DNA of 64,000 nt from contig NC_134080.1 in NCBI RefSeq assembly GCF_000715075.1, forward strand, positions 73,811,291-73,875,290, given 5' to 3'. Both the position numbers and the translations under genes were made by a program. The DNA is from Nicotiana tabacum (Eukaryota; Streptophyta; Magnoliopsida; Solanales; Solanaceae). The notes below the pieces were generated by a model. It was not told where the DNA came from, made no database searches, and saw only the letters and a program-made list of their open reading frames with translations. How positions within the stretch are numbered: position 1 is the first letter of the stretch; every line of letters begins with the position of its first letter. Positions 54,534 to 64,000 of this stretch are shown in pieces.

Positions 54534-55694
54534 GAAGATCAGGAATAAAGTAAATAAACTAACGTTCTCTTTTTCTTTTTCCCTTTTTTTTCTTTTCTTT
54601 TTTTACCTTAATGACTACTCTGATGAGAAAAGAGAAATAAAAGAAGCAAATCCCTTTTGTTTTTTGAATTTTCTAGACTTAATGTTCTATAACCTATTCA
54701 AAACTCAAGCTTAACGAGCATATCTTTTTTTTTTCTCTTTTTTCTTTTGAAACAAATACTCTATGGGAAATTATTAAGGAAAAAAAAACCCTAGAAGAGA
54801 AAAATAATTTTTGATTATTTTTTTTCTAGGAAGGAAATCTAAAGAATAAACCAAAGAAAAATATTTTAAATTTTCAATTGATATCCCCGAAGAAAGATTT
54901 CGAAACGAGAAACGAACAAGCTAAAAAATGTTTATGGATTTCCATTATTGATACCTAAGGAAGAAACTTTAATGATAAACAAAATATAAAGTATGTTTTT
55001 TTTATGTACAAGGTCCTAAAGTTCTAGTGAAAATAAAAAGAATACATTTTTTGTTTTTTTTTATATATTTCCCAAAGAAGAACCTTAAAAGAAAATCTTT
55101 TTGGATTTTTGGAATTAATATCTTAATGAAAACTTCTAAAGAGGTATTAAAAGAAAATTCTCCTTTTTTTGTTTGTTTGAATTTTTAATCTCAATATACT
55201 AAAGGAAATAGAAAAGCAATTTTTATTGAGTCCTAAATATTAATTTCCTGAAGGAAAACCACCTCAATTTTTTTTAATTTCTAGAATTAGTATTCCAAAG
55301 AAATCATCTAACGGAAATATAAAAATGCAAAAACTCTTTTTCTTTTTTTTTTTGGACTTTTGACTTATAACACTTCTTTTTCAAATACAAAATAGGAAAC
55401 ACAATAACAAAAGACTCGACAAACCTACTAGACTATGACAAACTCTGACTCCAACTAAAAGAATCAGTGCTACTGGACATGACTATAAAGTACAAGATAA
55501 CATAAAAAGAAACAAACTCAAAACATAAAAAATCTCCTTAAGCAACTCCTGGATGCACCGGTCCTGACCAGATGGTCGTGGGGTGTCATGGTCAAACTCC
55601 GGTAAGTAGATCCACACTTATATAAGAAAACTAAAACCAAATAGAGTTAAGGATTTAGCACACTATGTGAGACAATAACGCTCTCTATAGGACA

Positions 55695-56140
55695 CATGCA
55701 AGACATGATTGAGGCTATTTTTGCAAAACGGCTTGTGTGGCCAAAAGGTGGCTAGAAGTGCAAACACGACAAAAGTGACCTCTAAGACATGGAAAAATTA
55801 CTTTGCCAAAATAACTCATTTTATAGAAATGGTCTATGTGGACAAAAATGGCTAAGCATGGAAATTCAACACAACGGACCATAAAAAGAGAGAACATTTT
55901 GTTGTGGACTTAGAACTCTAAAACATGGGCTAATTGAACTACTTTTGCAAAAATGATCCCATTTTGCAAGAACGACCGATGTGCCAAAAACGGCTAGATA
56001 TGCAAATTCGACAAGGACAGACCTTTAAGTAAAGAGACACCTAATTGTGGATTGAAGACTCTCCAGACACAATTAAACAAACAACTTTGCAAAAATAGCC
56101 ATATTTTGCAAAATGACCGATGTGGCCAAAAGTGGCAAGA
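55695..56140 (-). repeat. Four degenerate repeats in C leader
   Basis: Units start near 55720, 55820, 55960 and 56100. Each contains TTTTGCAAAA or a similar word, then a GACCGATGTGGCCAAAAGTGGC-like segment (varied in each copy), then CATGCAAATTCGACA-like sequence. Spacing is 100-140 bp. No coding potential. Confidence 0.55.
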
Positions 56141-56210
56141 CACAAGATTTGGCTACGACCTCAAAGCCAATAACCTAAGACTCACTAAGAAGAGGAGGAA
56201 GACCCTACGT

Positions 56211-56262
56211 GGGTTGCCTACATATCCCGCCCCGAGAGACGAGAATCAGGTTTGCATAATTC
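56211..56262 (-). ncRNA. Conserved stem-loop, copy C1 (leader)
   Basis: The inner arms at 56225-56229 and 56240-56244 read TCTCG and CGGGA on the RNA strand, pairing at all five positions with one G-U. The outer stem is decayed (TTATG against ATGTAG). The GATATGTAGGCAACC side is well kept. Confidence 0.6.
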
Positions 56263-57069
56263 AGAAAGACTGGATACGAGCGAGAATTAAAAAAATAACT
56301 AATTTAGAGAAAACATATTTTTTTTTGTTTTGTCTTTTTTTTTTTTGAAAATGATGGGAAAGTGCAAAATATTTTTTTGGATTTTTCATTTTCCTTTTTT
56401 TTGTCTTCTTCTTTAAAAAAATGTGAAAGAAAAACATAACTGAAACCTACTTTCTTTGTTTTTAAACTTAACCCTCTTTTCTTTCTCATTTACCTTCAAC
56501 CATCATTGGTCCGCCAAATGACCCTTTTACCCTTGAAGATTGCAACATGTAGCACATTAGGATGGTCTTTTATTTTTGGGTACACTTATCCTAGACGAAC
56601 CCAACCCCTGTGTTGAGTCCCCTAAGTCAAATGCACGTGATGCAAACAAATGTTCCTACTAGGGATCCGACATGAATTTATGTTATTTTAAGTTTAAAAC
56701 CTGGGTGTATTTGTTCTAGACGTGGCTTACCCGAGCGAACAGCTCGAGCCGGGGAGGGGGGCAGCGTACCGGGAATACAAAAGCTTCACCGGCTTTGCAA
56801 CTTGTCCGAACCTCATTCTAAAATTGGGATATGACTCTAACAGAAAAGAAGTCACACGAAGTGCACACATCCCAGATGATTTAGAAGACTCAGAGAGAAG
56901 AGGGTTTCGTAACAATTTATATAAAGTCCAAACAATATCAAAGCGGTAAAAAGCAACAATTAGCACATTAGGCTCAAACATATAAAAATCAGATAATAAA
57001 TAAAAGCCAACTATAATAGTTATTCTAAGCTCGAATTCTGAACCCTGAACCAGAGGTTCTGGGTTCTTT

Positions 57070-57087
57070 TCCCCAGCAGAGTCGCCA
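57070..57087 (-). other. Primer-binding site of element C
   Basis: The minus strand reads TGGCGACTCTGCTGGGGA, 4 bp from the LTR; identical to B. Confidence 0.85.
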
Positions 57088-57091
57088 GAGC

Positions 57092-59303
57092 TGTCACACC
57101 TCCTTTTTACTACACCCGTGAAGGGGTATAAGAGAGTTTTTTCAATTAAAGTGACAATAACCGAAACAGAATTATTTATTCAAAATTAGATTTTCCACTT
57201 GGGATAATTTATGGTGTCCCAAGTCACCGGGATAATTTATGGTGTCCCAAGTCACCGGTTTAAATCCCGAATCGAGGAAAGATGACTCTTATTTATGGTC
57301 TGCGAACGTAGAAATCCGGGTAAGGAATTCTGTTAACCCGGGAGAAAGTTTTAGGTATTTTCGGGTTCTGTGGTTCTAGCACGGTCGCTCAACTATTATT
57401 ATTGGCCTAATTATCTGATTAATTACACATTTTAAACTTATGTGCATTTTTAGCTTTCTAACCGCTTTAACGTTTTTAGAAAAATTCATGATCACCGTAC
57501 ACTTTTTTACTTTTGAAAACACATCGTAAACCATGCTACATGAAATGCACCCACGGTTCACGACATATTTAATTATTAAACATTATTGGAAATTAAAGTC
57601 ATGTCACATAAAATGTACACCCGAATTTGGAAATTGTGTATCGCAACTATGTCACGGGAATAGTACCCGTAGTCGTGATAATTTATTATTGATCGCGCCT
57701 AAAGCAAGCTACGAATATACATTTTTAAATCGTACTCGTGTGGCTAAGAGCACTGTAATTCTTCTCGATACGAACCACCAAAAATCAAAATATTACGCCA
57801 GTGTGTTTGTCATTTGTTGCAGATTGGTGAAAGCAAATTTTAATTCGTGAGACCCAAGTATAACAATCCGTACTTATAAAATGAATTCTCATCTCACAAA
57901 ATAATAACCAAAGACAAACATTACTGAATCGGGCTGGGACAAATGGATTACTCCTAAGTATTGCTAATTCGTAGGAGTCTTAGAATATTTGGTCATGGTC
58001 TAATTTTAGGTCATGAAATAGATTCACATGAATTAAACAAGGAACCAACAGTTTCAATCATTCAAATAAAAACATAATACAAAGGGTTTAAAACTTACCA
58101 TATTAAACAATGAATTAACTAAGATGAACCAAATCGAGGCCAACACGGACTAGGATGAAGCTCAAACGATTCCAACAGTGAAGTCCACTTCGCCGGAAAC
58201 CGCAACGAACCTCAAATTTTTTCTCATCTCATTTTCCACTCTTCTTCATTTTTGTGCGTGTGTTTAACTCAAAGAACGAAAAGGATGCACTGTATTTTTC
58301 GTTAGAATTCCCTTTCTGCCGTTACTATTACCTAGGGTCTTAAGTTGCTGCTTTTTTTGTTTATTCAAGAAGAAGCTTAAGTCTTCAAATGTCCAAGAGA
58401 ACAAGAGAGGTCTAGGCTCGATCTGAAACGGCTGATTTGTGTTGTGAGTAAAGGTTGAAGATGCAGGGCAGGCAATTTTGGGTCTGTTCATTCAACGGCT
58501 GAAGAAGAATGGAGCTCCAATTCTGATGGGGTAGGGTTGTCTCTTATGTTTAGCGACTGCTTCTTCAGATTTTGTTTTTGTGTTAGCTAGGTTAGGGATT
58601 TCGTTGTTTCCATGAAGAAGAAAGTTAGGGTCACCACTGGGGGGTTGGTTGTAAAAAAACGGCTTCTAGCTCTTCGGTCTAGGTCTAATGGCTGCTTAGG
58701 GTGTGCCACTATTGGCGTTTGGAGGGAGGGGGATGAAGAAGACGAAGCTTCAGCGTGGAGGGGTCTAAAATTGGTGAAAAACGACGGATCTTCTAAGGTC
58801 TAGGGGTCTAGGGTTTAGGTCTCCTAGGGTTTTTTTATTTATTTTTTGTTCCCCTCTTTTCTTTAGCTTTTTCTATGTATTTATGGGAAGGGGCTTAGGG
58901 TTAAGGGAAATGGGCTATCCGAATTTGGGCTCAAAATTGGGCTAGATGAGTACTTAAATTAAAAAAAGACAAATCAATAAGCCCAAGCTTAATTCTTTCT
59001 ATTTTCTAAGAAGTTTAAATCTATAAACTTACTATTTAAACTTAGCTTATGTACCAAAATGGGGATAAAATTAGCAATTATTTTTTGTATTTTCAAAGAT
59101 TATACTAAAAATAAGAATCCTAGTAAAATAGTATGACTACAAAACATAAACGAAACTATTTTTTTTTTGTAATTTTTATTTTTTGAGATAAAATAAATTA
59201 GAAGAGTCAAAGCTAGTTGAAATAACTATATTAGACTTAAACTAAGTATTTAAATGCTAAAATATATAAAATCTTGGGGAGGGTAAAAAACTACATGTCT
59301 ACA
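57092..59303 (-). repeat. 5' LTR of Ogre-like element C
   Basis: 2212 bp, uninterrupted. On the element strand it starts TGTAGACATGTAG at 59303 and ends GGAGGTGTGACA at 57092. It matches 9800-11313 and 47938-48193. A 28-bp unit is tandemly duplicated at 57203-57230 and 57231-57258 only in this copy. A TATA-like CCATAAATACATAG lies on the minus strand near 58875-58888, upstream of a CCCTAG-rich leader. The plus-strand frame 58612-58803 is not a recognisable protein. Confidence 0.92.
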
Positions 59304-59308
59304 TACCT
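59304..59308. repeat. Right target-site duplication of element C
   Basis: TACCT, identical to 9795-9799. Confidence 0.9.
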
Positions 59309-59890
59309 GTTTATAATCTATTATATTATTTAATTGGACCACTAGTAAGTATCGATGTCTATCCCTCTTCAGTAGTTCTCTAGGATTAGGCTAGATACTT
59401 ATTGGGCACGCGTTGATTTACGTACTCATGCTATACTTCTGCACTAAATGTGTAGGATCTGACTAGTTTATTTGATGGCCATATTGGCGTGTAGGCGTAA
59501 CTGCTGAGGGGACTTTATGATGAGCCTCTTTCTATGGTACGCACCGCAGCCCATAGAGTCTTCATATTATTTGTTTACTTTATCCTATCTATTTTATATT
59601 TCACACAAATGTTCTATTATTATTGCACTCTTTAGTAGACGCTCATTGTGACTCCAGGTTTTGGGATGTTCTAGAAGTTGTTGTGTTTTTTCTTAGCATT
59701 TACACACTTTTATTATCTATTCTATTCAAACTGTAAGTTTTCATGATTTTAATGCATTAATTTCTCTATCTACTAAAATTCATGACTTTGAAAATAATAA
59801 ATAAATAATTAAGTTGGTAGTTCACTGTTGGCTTGCCTAACAGCGAGGTTGGGCGCCATCACGACCTATAGTGAGAATTGGGTCGTGACA
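59309..59890 (+). repeat. 5' LTR of element E, second part
   Basis: Resumes after the C duplication and ends GGGTCGTGACA at 59890. It contains GTACTCATGCTATACTT and TGTGTAGGATCTGA, typical of the 3' part of these long Solanaceae LTRs. The end is fixed by the PBS three bases later. Confidence 0.8.
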
Positions 59891-59893
59891 GCT

Positions 59894-59911
59894 TGGTATC
59901 AGAGCACTAGG
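59894..59911 (+). other. Primer-binding site of element E
   Basis: TGGTATCAGAGCACTAGG. The first 12 bases are the classical initiator-Met tRNA complement used by many copia and Ty3 elements. Confidence 0.85.
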
Positions 59912-61174
59912 TTCACTTAAGTCCCACGAGTCATAATCAAGTCTAGTAGATTCTTGCGGATCGGCATAGAGACGTCTATACTTATCTTTGAGAGGCTACA
60001 TGGTTGTTAGGAGAACTTCCCTTCCTTGATTCCTCATCGTGCGATATGATTTCGTTGAAGCTTATGCCTTCGGTTCCTTCCCGCTCACTCGTATACGAAG
60101 TCAGACACTTTTTATCAATTGGGCCCCGACGAGTTGTGAAAATGCTACAGATGCGGTGCATGATATTTTTCCTTGAGTATGTAGGTGGACTATTATTGTC
60201 GCATTATGGAGGAGTGTTCTGTCGTTTCAGCCTTGTATTGATGTTGCCTACGGTTTAGAGGCTATGCACAGTGTATTGTGATGTTCATGGGTTGTTATCG
60301 CATAGTGCCGGTATGAATTGTAGGATGCTTACTTATGTGTCGTGGAAATGAATGATTCGGGATAAGGATTAGTCGGTTCAAGATTGGGAGATTCGACATT
60401 TGATTCCAGTGGAGGAGAAGCAATTAGACTATATATGTTCAAGCGTTGGTTGATGGAGTCGCGAGATTGGATATTTCCTAATTTAGTGGAACTCTTGTTA
60501 ACATTGTGGTGTCATCGTCTTTGTTTGAATGTTTTGAGGCTCGTCGGTGTGATGGTCTTCTTCGGTTTGCTTTCGGGGCAGGGTGTTGTGGAATGATACC
60601 TAAGAGGTAGTTATCAGAGATGGTGATGTGTGGAGGCTTCGGGGTCGGATCGATGCTTCTGCTGTTGAATGGTTCGAGAGTGATGATCTTTATGGAGGCT
60701 CAGAGTTGGTGGAAATTTATCCGTTCGGGTGCTACAAAGATGGATTATGATTTGAGGAAGTATTTGGGCAGCGAAAGATGAGGAAGGACATGGTGGGAGG
60801 TGTCTCGCAGAGGTTGAATTTCTAGAGGTCGAGTAGTTTGCTTTGAAAGATGGTTAACTCAGAGTGAGAATGTTGGTGTATCGTATGGATTTAACGGTAG
60901 AATGGCCACATGCTTCAAAAAGCTTGGAGCGATTTTGGCCATGTTAAACAAGGGACTAAATCTGTGTATGTCATTCGAGATGACGGCTTTGTGCTTCAGA
61001 AGTTTGAATGTGATACAAAGAGTTTTCTTGGGATGTAATATGACTTCGAGTTTTGGATGCATCGCTGGACCTTCATTTGATGTTGATATGAAAGAGCAGA
61101 CGCTTTCGACTGGTGGGAGAGCGTGGGCTCAGGAGGATTAACCGATTTCGGGATGGCTATAGGCTATAATCTCG
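59912..61174 (+). other. Internal region of element E, mostly unrecognised
   Basis: No convincing long frame. The start resembles a Ty3 leader. At 61086-61130 one frame reads RADAFDWWESVG, which resembles the tryptophan-pair core of Ty3 Gag proteins, so this may be a decayed gag fragment; that is tentative. Frames at 60004-60258 and 60384-60596 have no motif I recognise. E is cut at 61174 by element F, and its pol and 3' LTR are outside the window. Confidence 0.45.
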
Positions 61175-62692
61175 TGTTTTAGTCACTTATTTTACTCTAA
61201 TTCATTGCACTTTTATTGTGTTTGAGCTTTAATAGCTAGTGTTTTGTACTTATTATGTGTTGTATGCCATTTAGAAGTGATTCTGAGTGATGTAGATATT
61301 ACGGAGCTAATTCGAGCTAATTAGAGCTTTGAAATCTGAGTAAAAGCCCAAGGGATTAATCTGGGATTGCGTTCGGGGGTCGAGAACCATATCTGGATAT
61401 CAAAAAGCAAGGAAAAAGACGTACTCTAACGAAACTCCACAGCCGCATCGCGTGGGGCGCCGTGGCTGCCCATTTCCTGCTGCCTGACAGATTGTTAGCT
61501 CTCTTGATTTCCCCACTAATGCCCCATTCGATGAACCTATGCAATTTTTACAGAGCCAATGTCCTATTTCGATTAGGATAAGGTGGTTTCATCTAGGCCT
61601 GACCTTACTTGAAATAAATACATGGAAAAACGTTATTTTCTGGACTTTTGACATACTTTAGACCTAAGGAGGCTAAGGAAGAGTTGGAGGAGCAACGCAC
61701 AAGGATTTCATCATTCCTTCCTCACTCAGGACCCGAGTTTGGATTGAATTTATGTTTTCCTACATCTTTATTATATTTTTTATGAATTACTCCATATCTA
61801 TGGAGTAGTTCTCTTTAGGGTTTGATGGATTTGCTGTATTGATATTTGTTTGTGGATTATAACTCTAGTTTTATGTATTGAAGCATTTTTGGATAATTTA
61901 ATCGTATGTTCATGTAATCGAGAGAGGCATAACTTGTGATATCTCTGCATTATATTGTTGGTTAAGTTCATTAATTCTTCTTAGTAATCGAAAGAGGCTA
62001 GTTGAATCATTGATTAAACCTAGTTAGGAGGATAATCGAAAGCGGTTCTCCTAAAGACCAATCCACTAAGCATTCTTTCATATCTTCACATAGCTTAAAT
62101 TGGTTCATCTTGTGAGGTTGAGACTTAATCGAGTGAAGAGTTTCTACTAAACAATTGAACTAATACAACAACAACAACAACAACAACAACAACCCAGTGT
62201 AATCCCACAAGTGGGGTCTAGGGAGGGTAATATATACGCAGACCTTACCTCTACCCCGAGGGGCAGAGAGGCTATTTCCAAGAGACCCTCGGCTCGAAGA
62301 GGAAACAAGAGACACTATATTAGTACTATCAATATACTCATAAAAACAATTGAACTAATAATTAAGTTAATTCGAGAGATTCACTTGAACAATAGAAGTG
62401 AATTATCTAAAGTTAAATCCTAGACAATTATCTTGCACCTATCCTATCAAAACCCTATCTTCTCCCATTGATATCTTTCTTGCTTATTCATTTCTTCGAT
62501 TGTCATTAGTCAATTAGCTCTAGATTCTTAGTTAATTTTAGTATAAATCACATAAATCTCAACTGTTGATCATCTTGGAGCAATCAAGCTAGAAACTATG
62601 ATAATGCTGTTTAACTCCAATCCCTATAGATACGATTTACTATACTTTATTTGATTAGCGAGCATAATTTAAGTGGTGTTTTGCGTTCATCA
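61175..62692 (+). repeat. LTR of Athila-like element F
   Basis: Starts TGTTTTAGTCAC after TCTCG (possible duplication, 61170-61174) and ends GTTCATCA, followed by a PBS and an Athila-type gag. It carries a TS-type SINE at 62166-62343. A GC-rich patch lies at 61440-61480. The 3' end is well supported; the 5' start is inferred from the TG and from the change of sequence character. Confidence 0.65.
62166..62343 (-). mobile_element. TS-type SINE with (TTG)n tail
   Basis: On the minus strand the body contains AAGGTCTGCGTATATATTAC, CCCTCCCTAGACCCCAC and TTGTGGGATTACACTGGG, then nine TTG units; these are features of the tobacco TS SINE family. It is flanked by a perfect 17-bp duplication, AAACAATTGAACTAATA, at 62149-62165 and 62344-62360. 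At about 178 bp the head may be shortened or diverged; a CTTCGAGCCG near the head could be a degraded box B. SINEs are copied by LINE machinery, which explains the long duplication and tail. Confidence 0.92.
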
Positions 62693-62697
62693 AATTT

Positions 62698-62715
62698 TGG
62701 TGTTGTTGCTGGGGA
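62698..62715 (+). other. Primer-binding site of element F
   Basis: TGGTGTTGTTGCTGGGGA, 5 bp after the LTR. It resembles the TGGCGCCGTTGCCGGGGA type used by Athila elements, with C to T changes at three positions. Confidence 0.7.
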
Positions 62716-62814
62716 TTGGCAATAAATAGTGTTTAAAATAGTTTGTAGTGATACTTCAGGAATTTTTTATGTTTTATTTATTTAAATTTTCCCTGTTTAC
62801 GGTTGGTGATCTTT

Positions 62815-64000
62815 GACTGTGCAAAGGATACAGGTAAGAGTGGTACATGACTTGATCTTTTGGTAAAGAAGTGCTACCATACGAACCGGAGATAGAAAAA
62901 CAACTACGACAGCTGAGGAAGGAAAGAAATCTCCCTGAGACTTTAGAGAAGGTTGGGAAATCCTCAACCAAAGGAACTATGGCGGGAGACGATGATGATA
63001 ATGTAGATTTGGCTGCAAGAGAGGCAGCCCAACAACAAGAAAACATTGTACGGGTTGCTGAGAAAGCAGTATCAAAGATGCACAGATCATCTATAAAGAA
63101 GAGAGGGCTTGGAGAATTGCTCAAAATCAACCTTTGGTTGCCGACCAGTTCATAAATATAGCTCCCATGCCTGGGAGACCACTTGGCGATTATGCTAGAC
63201 CGGTCTACAACCAAGGATTATCAAGTGTGAGACCACCTCCAATTGCAGCTAACAATTTTGAGTTGAAGCAAGGGTTGCTTCAAACCCTTCAAAACTGTTG
63301 TGTTTTCAGGGGAAATATGAACAAAGATCCTAACAAGCATCTGATGGACTTCGAGGAGATTATGAACACCTTTCAATACAATAGAGTGTCACAAGATGCA
63401 TTATACTTAAGGGCATTCCTCTTTACATTCAAAGATGATGCAAAGTAGTAGCTTTGAAGCTTACCCAATAGATCGATTAGAACATGGGATGAGATGACCA
63501 TAAATGTTTTTGATAAATGTTTCTCATCAGCTAAACCGAGCAAGTTTAAAAGAGAAATCCATAACTTCTGCCAGAAAGAGACCGACACTGTTTTTAAAGC
63601 ATGGAAGAGGTTTAAGGATATAGTTACAATTCTTGATAAGATATATGAAGATGCAAATCAGTGGCCCTCTGAGAGCGCTAAAAGAAGAAGATCAACTGGT
63701 TTGCACCAAGTTGATGCTAATACTTCTATGCAGGTACAACTTGATGCTATGGCCAAAGAAATACGAAAGCTAACCTTAGCCACCATACATAGTGAACCTC
63801 ATGCAGCTTGTGACATATGTGGAAGAGGACACCCGACTCATGAGTATCAAACCTCAAATGAGGAAGTGAATATTGTGGGAAATTATAACTTTAATGTAAT
63901 GGGACAGAAGCACCCCGATTTTTCATGGAGTTCACCTTTGGGTACTGCAAATGCATGGCAACAAAACAACCCCAATTCTAGGGATAAGGAGCTCCTTGTT
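62815..64000 (+). pseudogene. gag of Athila-like element F, broken, runs off the end
   Basis: The first frame (62871-63155) has an acidic/Gln-rich start (REAAQQQENIVRVAEKA). A frameshift near 63125 moves to the main gag frame: FELKQGLLQTLQNCCVFRG, DPNKHLMDFEEIMNTFQYN and ALYLRAFLFTFKDDAK. A TAG at 63446 interrupts it, then REIHNFCQKETDTVFKAWKR continues. The zinc-knuckle relic is CDICGRGHPTHEY, with the last Cys changed to Tyr. The final SWSSPLGTANAWQQNNP motif is typical of Athila Gag. A segment between about 63620 and 63660 looks deleted or rearranged. The reading continues past 64000. Confidence 0.85.

Larger units (their letters stand above)
54151..57069 (-). other. Leader of element C, no ORF1
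   Basis: About 2.9 kb with no ORF1 similarity. It contains the shared leader block (minus strand CCCGGTACGCTGCCCCCC, about 56755-56774), the segment with GGATCC...TACTAGGAACA near 56650, stem-loop C1, four degenerate repeats (55695-56140), T-rich and AAAG-rich tracts (54540-55400; 56290-56430) with decayed units of about 75 bp, and stem-loop C2 before gag. Confidence 0.65.

Noticed and set aside
59050..59303. Host gene promoter near the right side
   Set aside because: The sequence is the U3 start of C's LTR and is repeated at 47938-48193.

Overview
This window is plant nuclear DNA made almost entirely of nested LTR retrotransposons. I see no host gene, tRNA, rRNA or CRISPR. A Tnt1-like copia element, a (TTG)n-tailed SINE of the tobacco TS type and large Ogre-type (Tat lineage) Ty3 elements point to Solanaceae, perhaps Nicotiana; the exact species is inference.

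The layers, oldest first, are read from target-site duplications (TSDs) and interrupted frames. G is a Tnt1-like copia element on the minus strand (about 821-7543), itself split by solo LTR H (2115-4980). E is a Ty3 element with an initiator-Met type PBS, plus strand (7544-9799, resuming at 59309), inserted in G's gag. C is a non-autonomous Ogre-like element, minus strand (9800-59303, perfect TACCT duplication), inserted in E's LTR. A is an Ogre-like element, plus strand (11314-24059 and 46727-47937), inserted in C's 3' LTR and later truncated. B is a nearly complete 22.7-kb Ogre-like element, minus strand (24060-46721), inserted in A's reverse transcriptase. To the right, F, an Athila-like element (61175 to the window end), sits in E and carries the SINE in its LTR. 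B is therefore five levels deep.

A and B share one gene order: LTR, PBS, leader, ORF1, gag, protease, short intron, RT, dual RNase H, integrase, repeat-rich 3' untranslated region, polypurine tract (PPT), LTR. ORF1 codes for an uncharacterised plant domain with a coiled-coil tail; Gag and protease come from one open region; the intron lies between protease and RT. C keeps gag remnants, the intron, the extreme ends of the second exon and all non-coding parts, but has lost ORF1, most of the protease, RT, RNase H and the integrase core. Most frames carry nonsense codons or frameshifts, so these are decaying copies; B is the youngest and best preserved.

The most interesting signal is non-coding. 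A stem-loop of about 48 nt occurs nine times in A, B and C. Its inner stem changes sequence from copy to copy but stays paired, and copies lie at fixed places: in the leader, before gag, after integrase and just inside the 3' LTR. Tandem arrays in the 3' regions of B and C also share a small CAGG...CCTG hairpin core. These look like structured RNA signals of this lineage.
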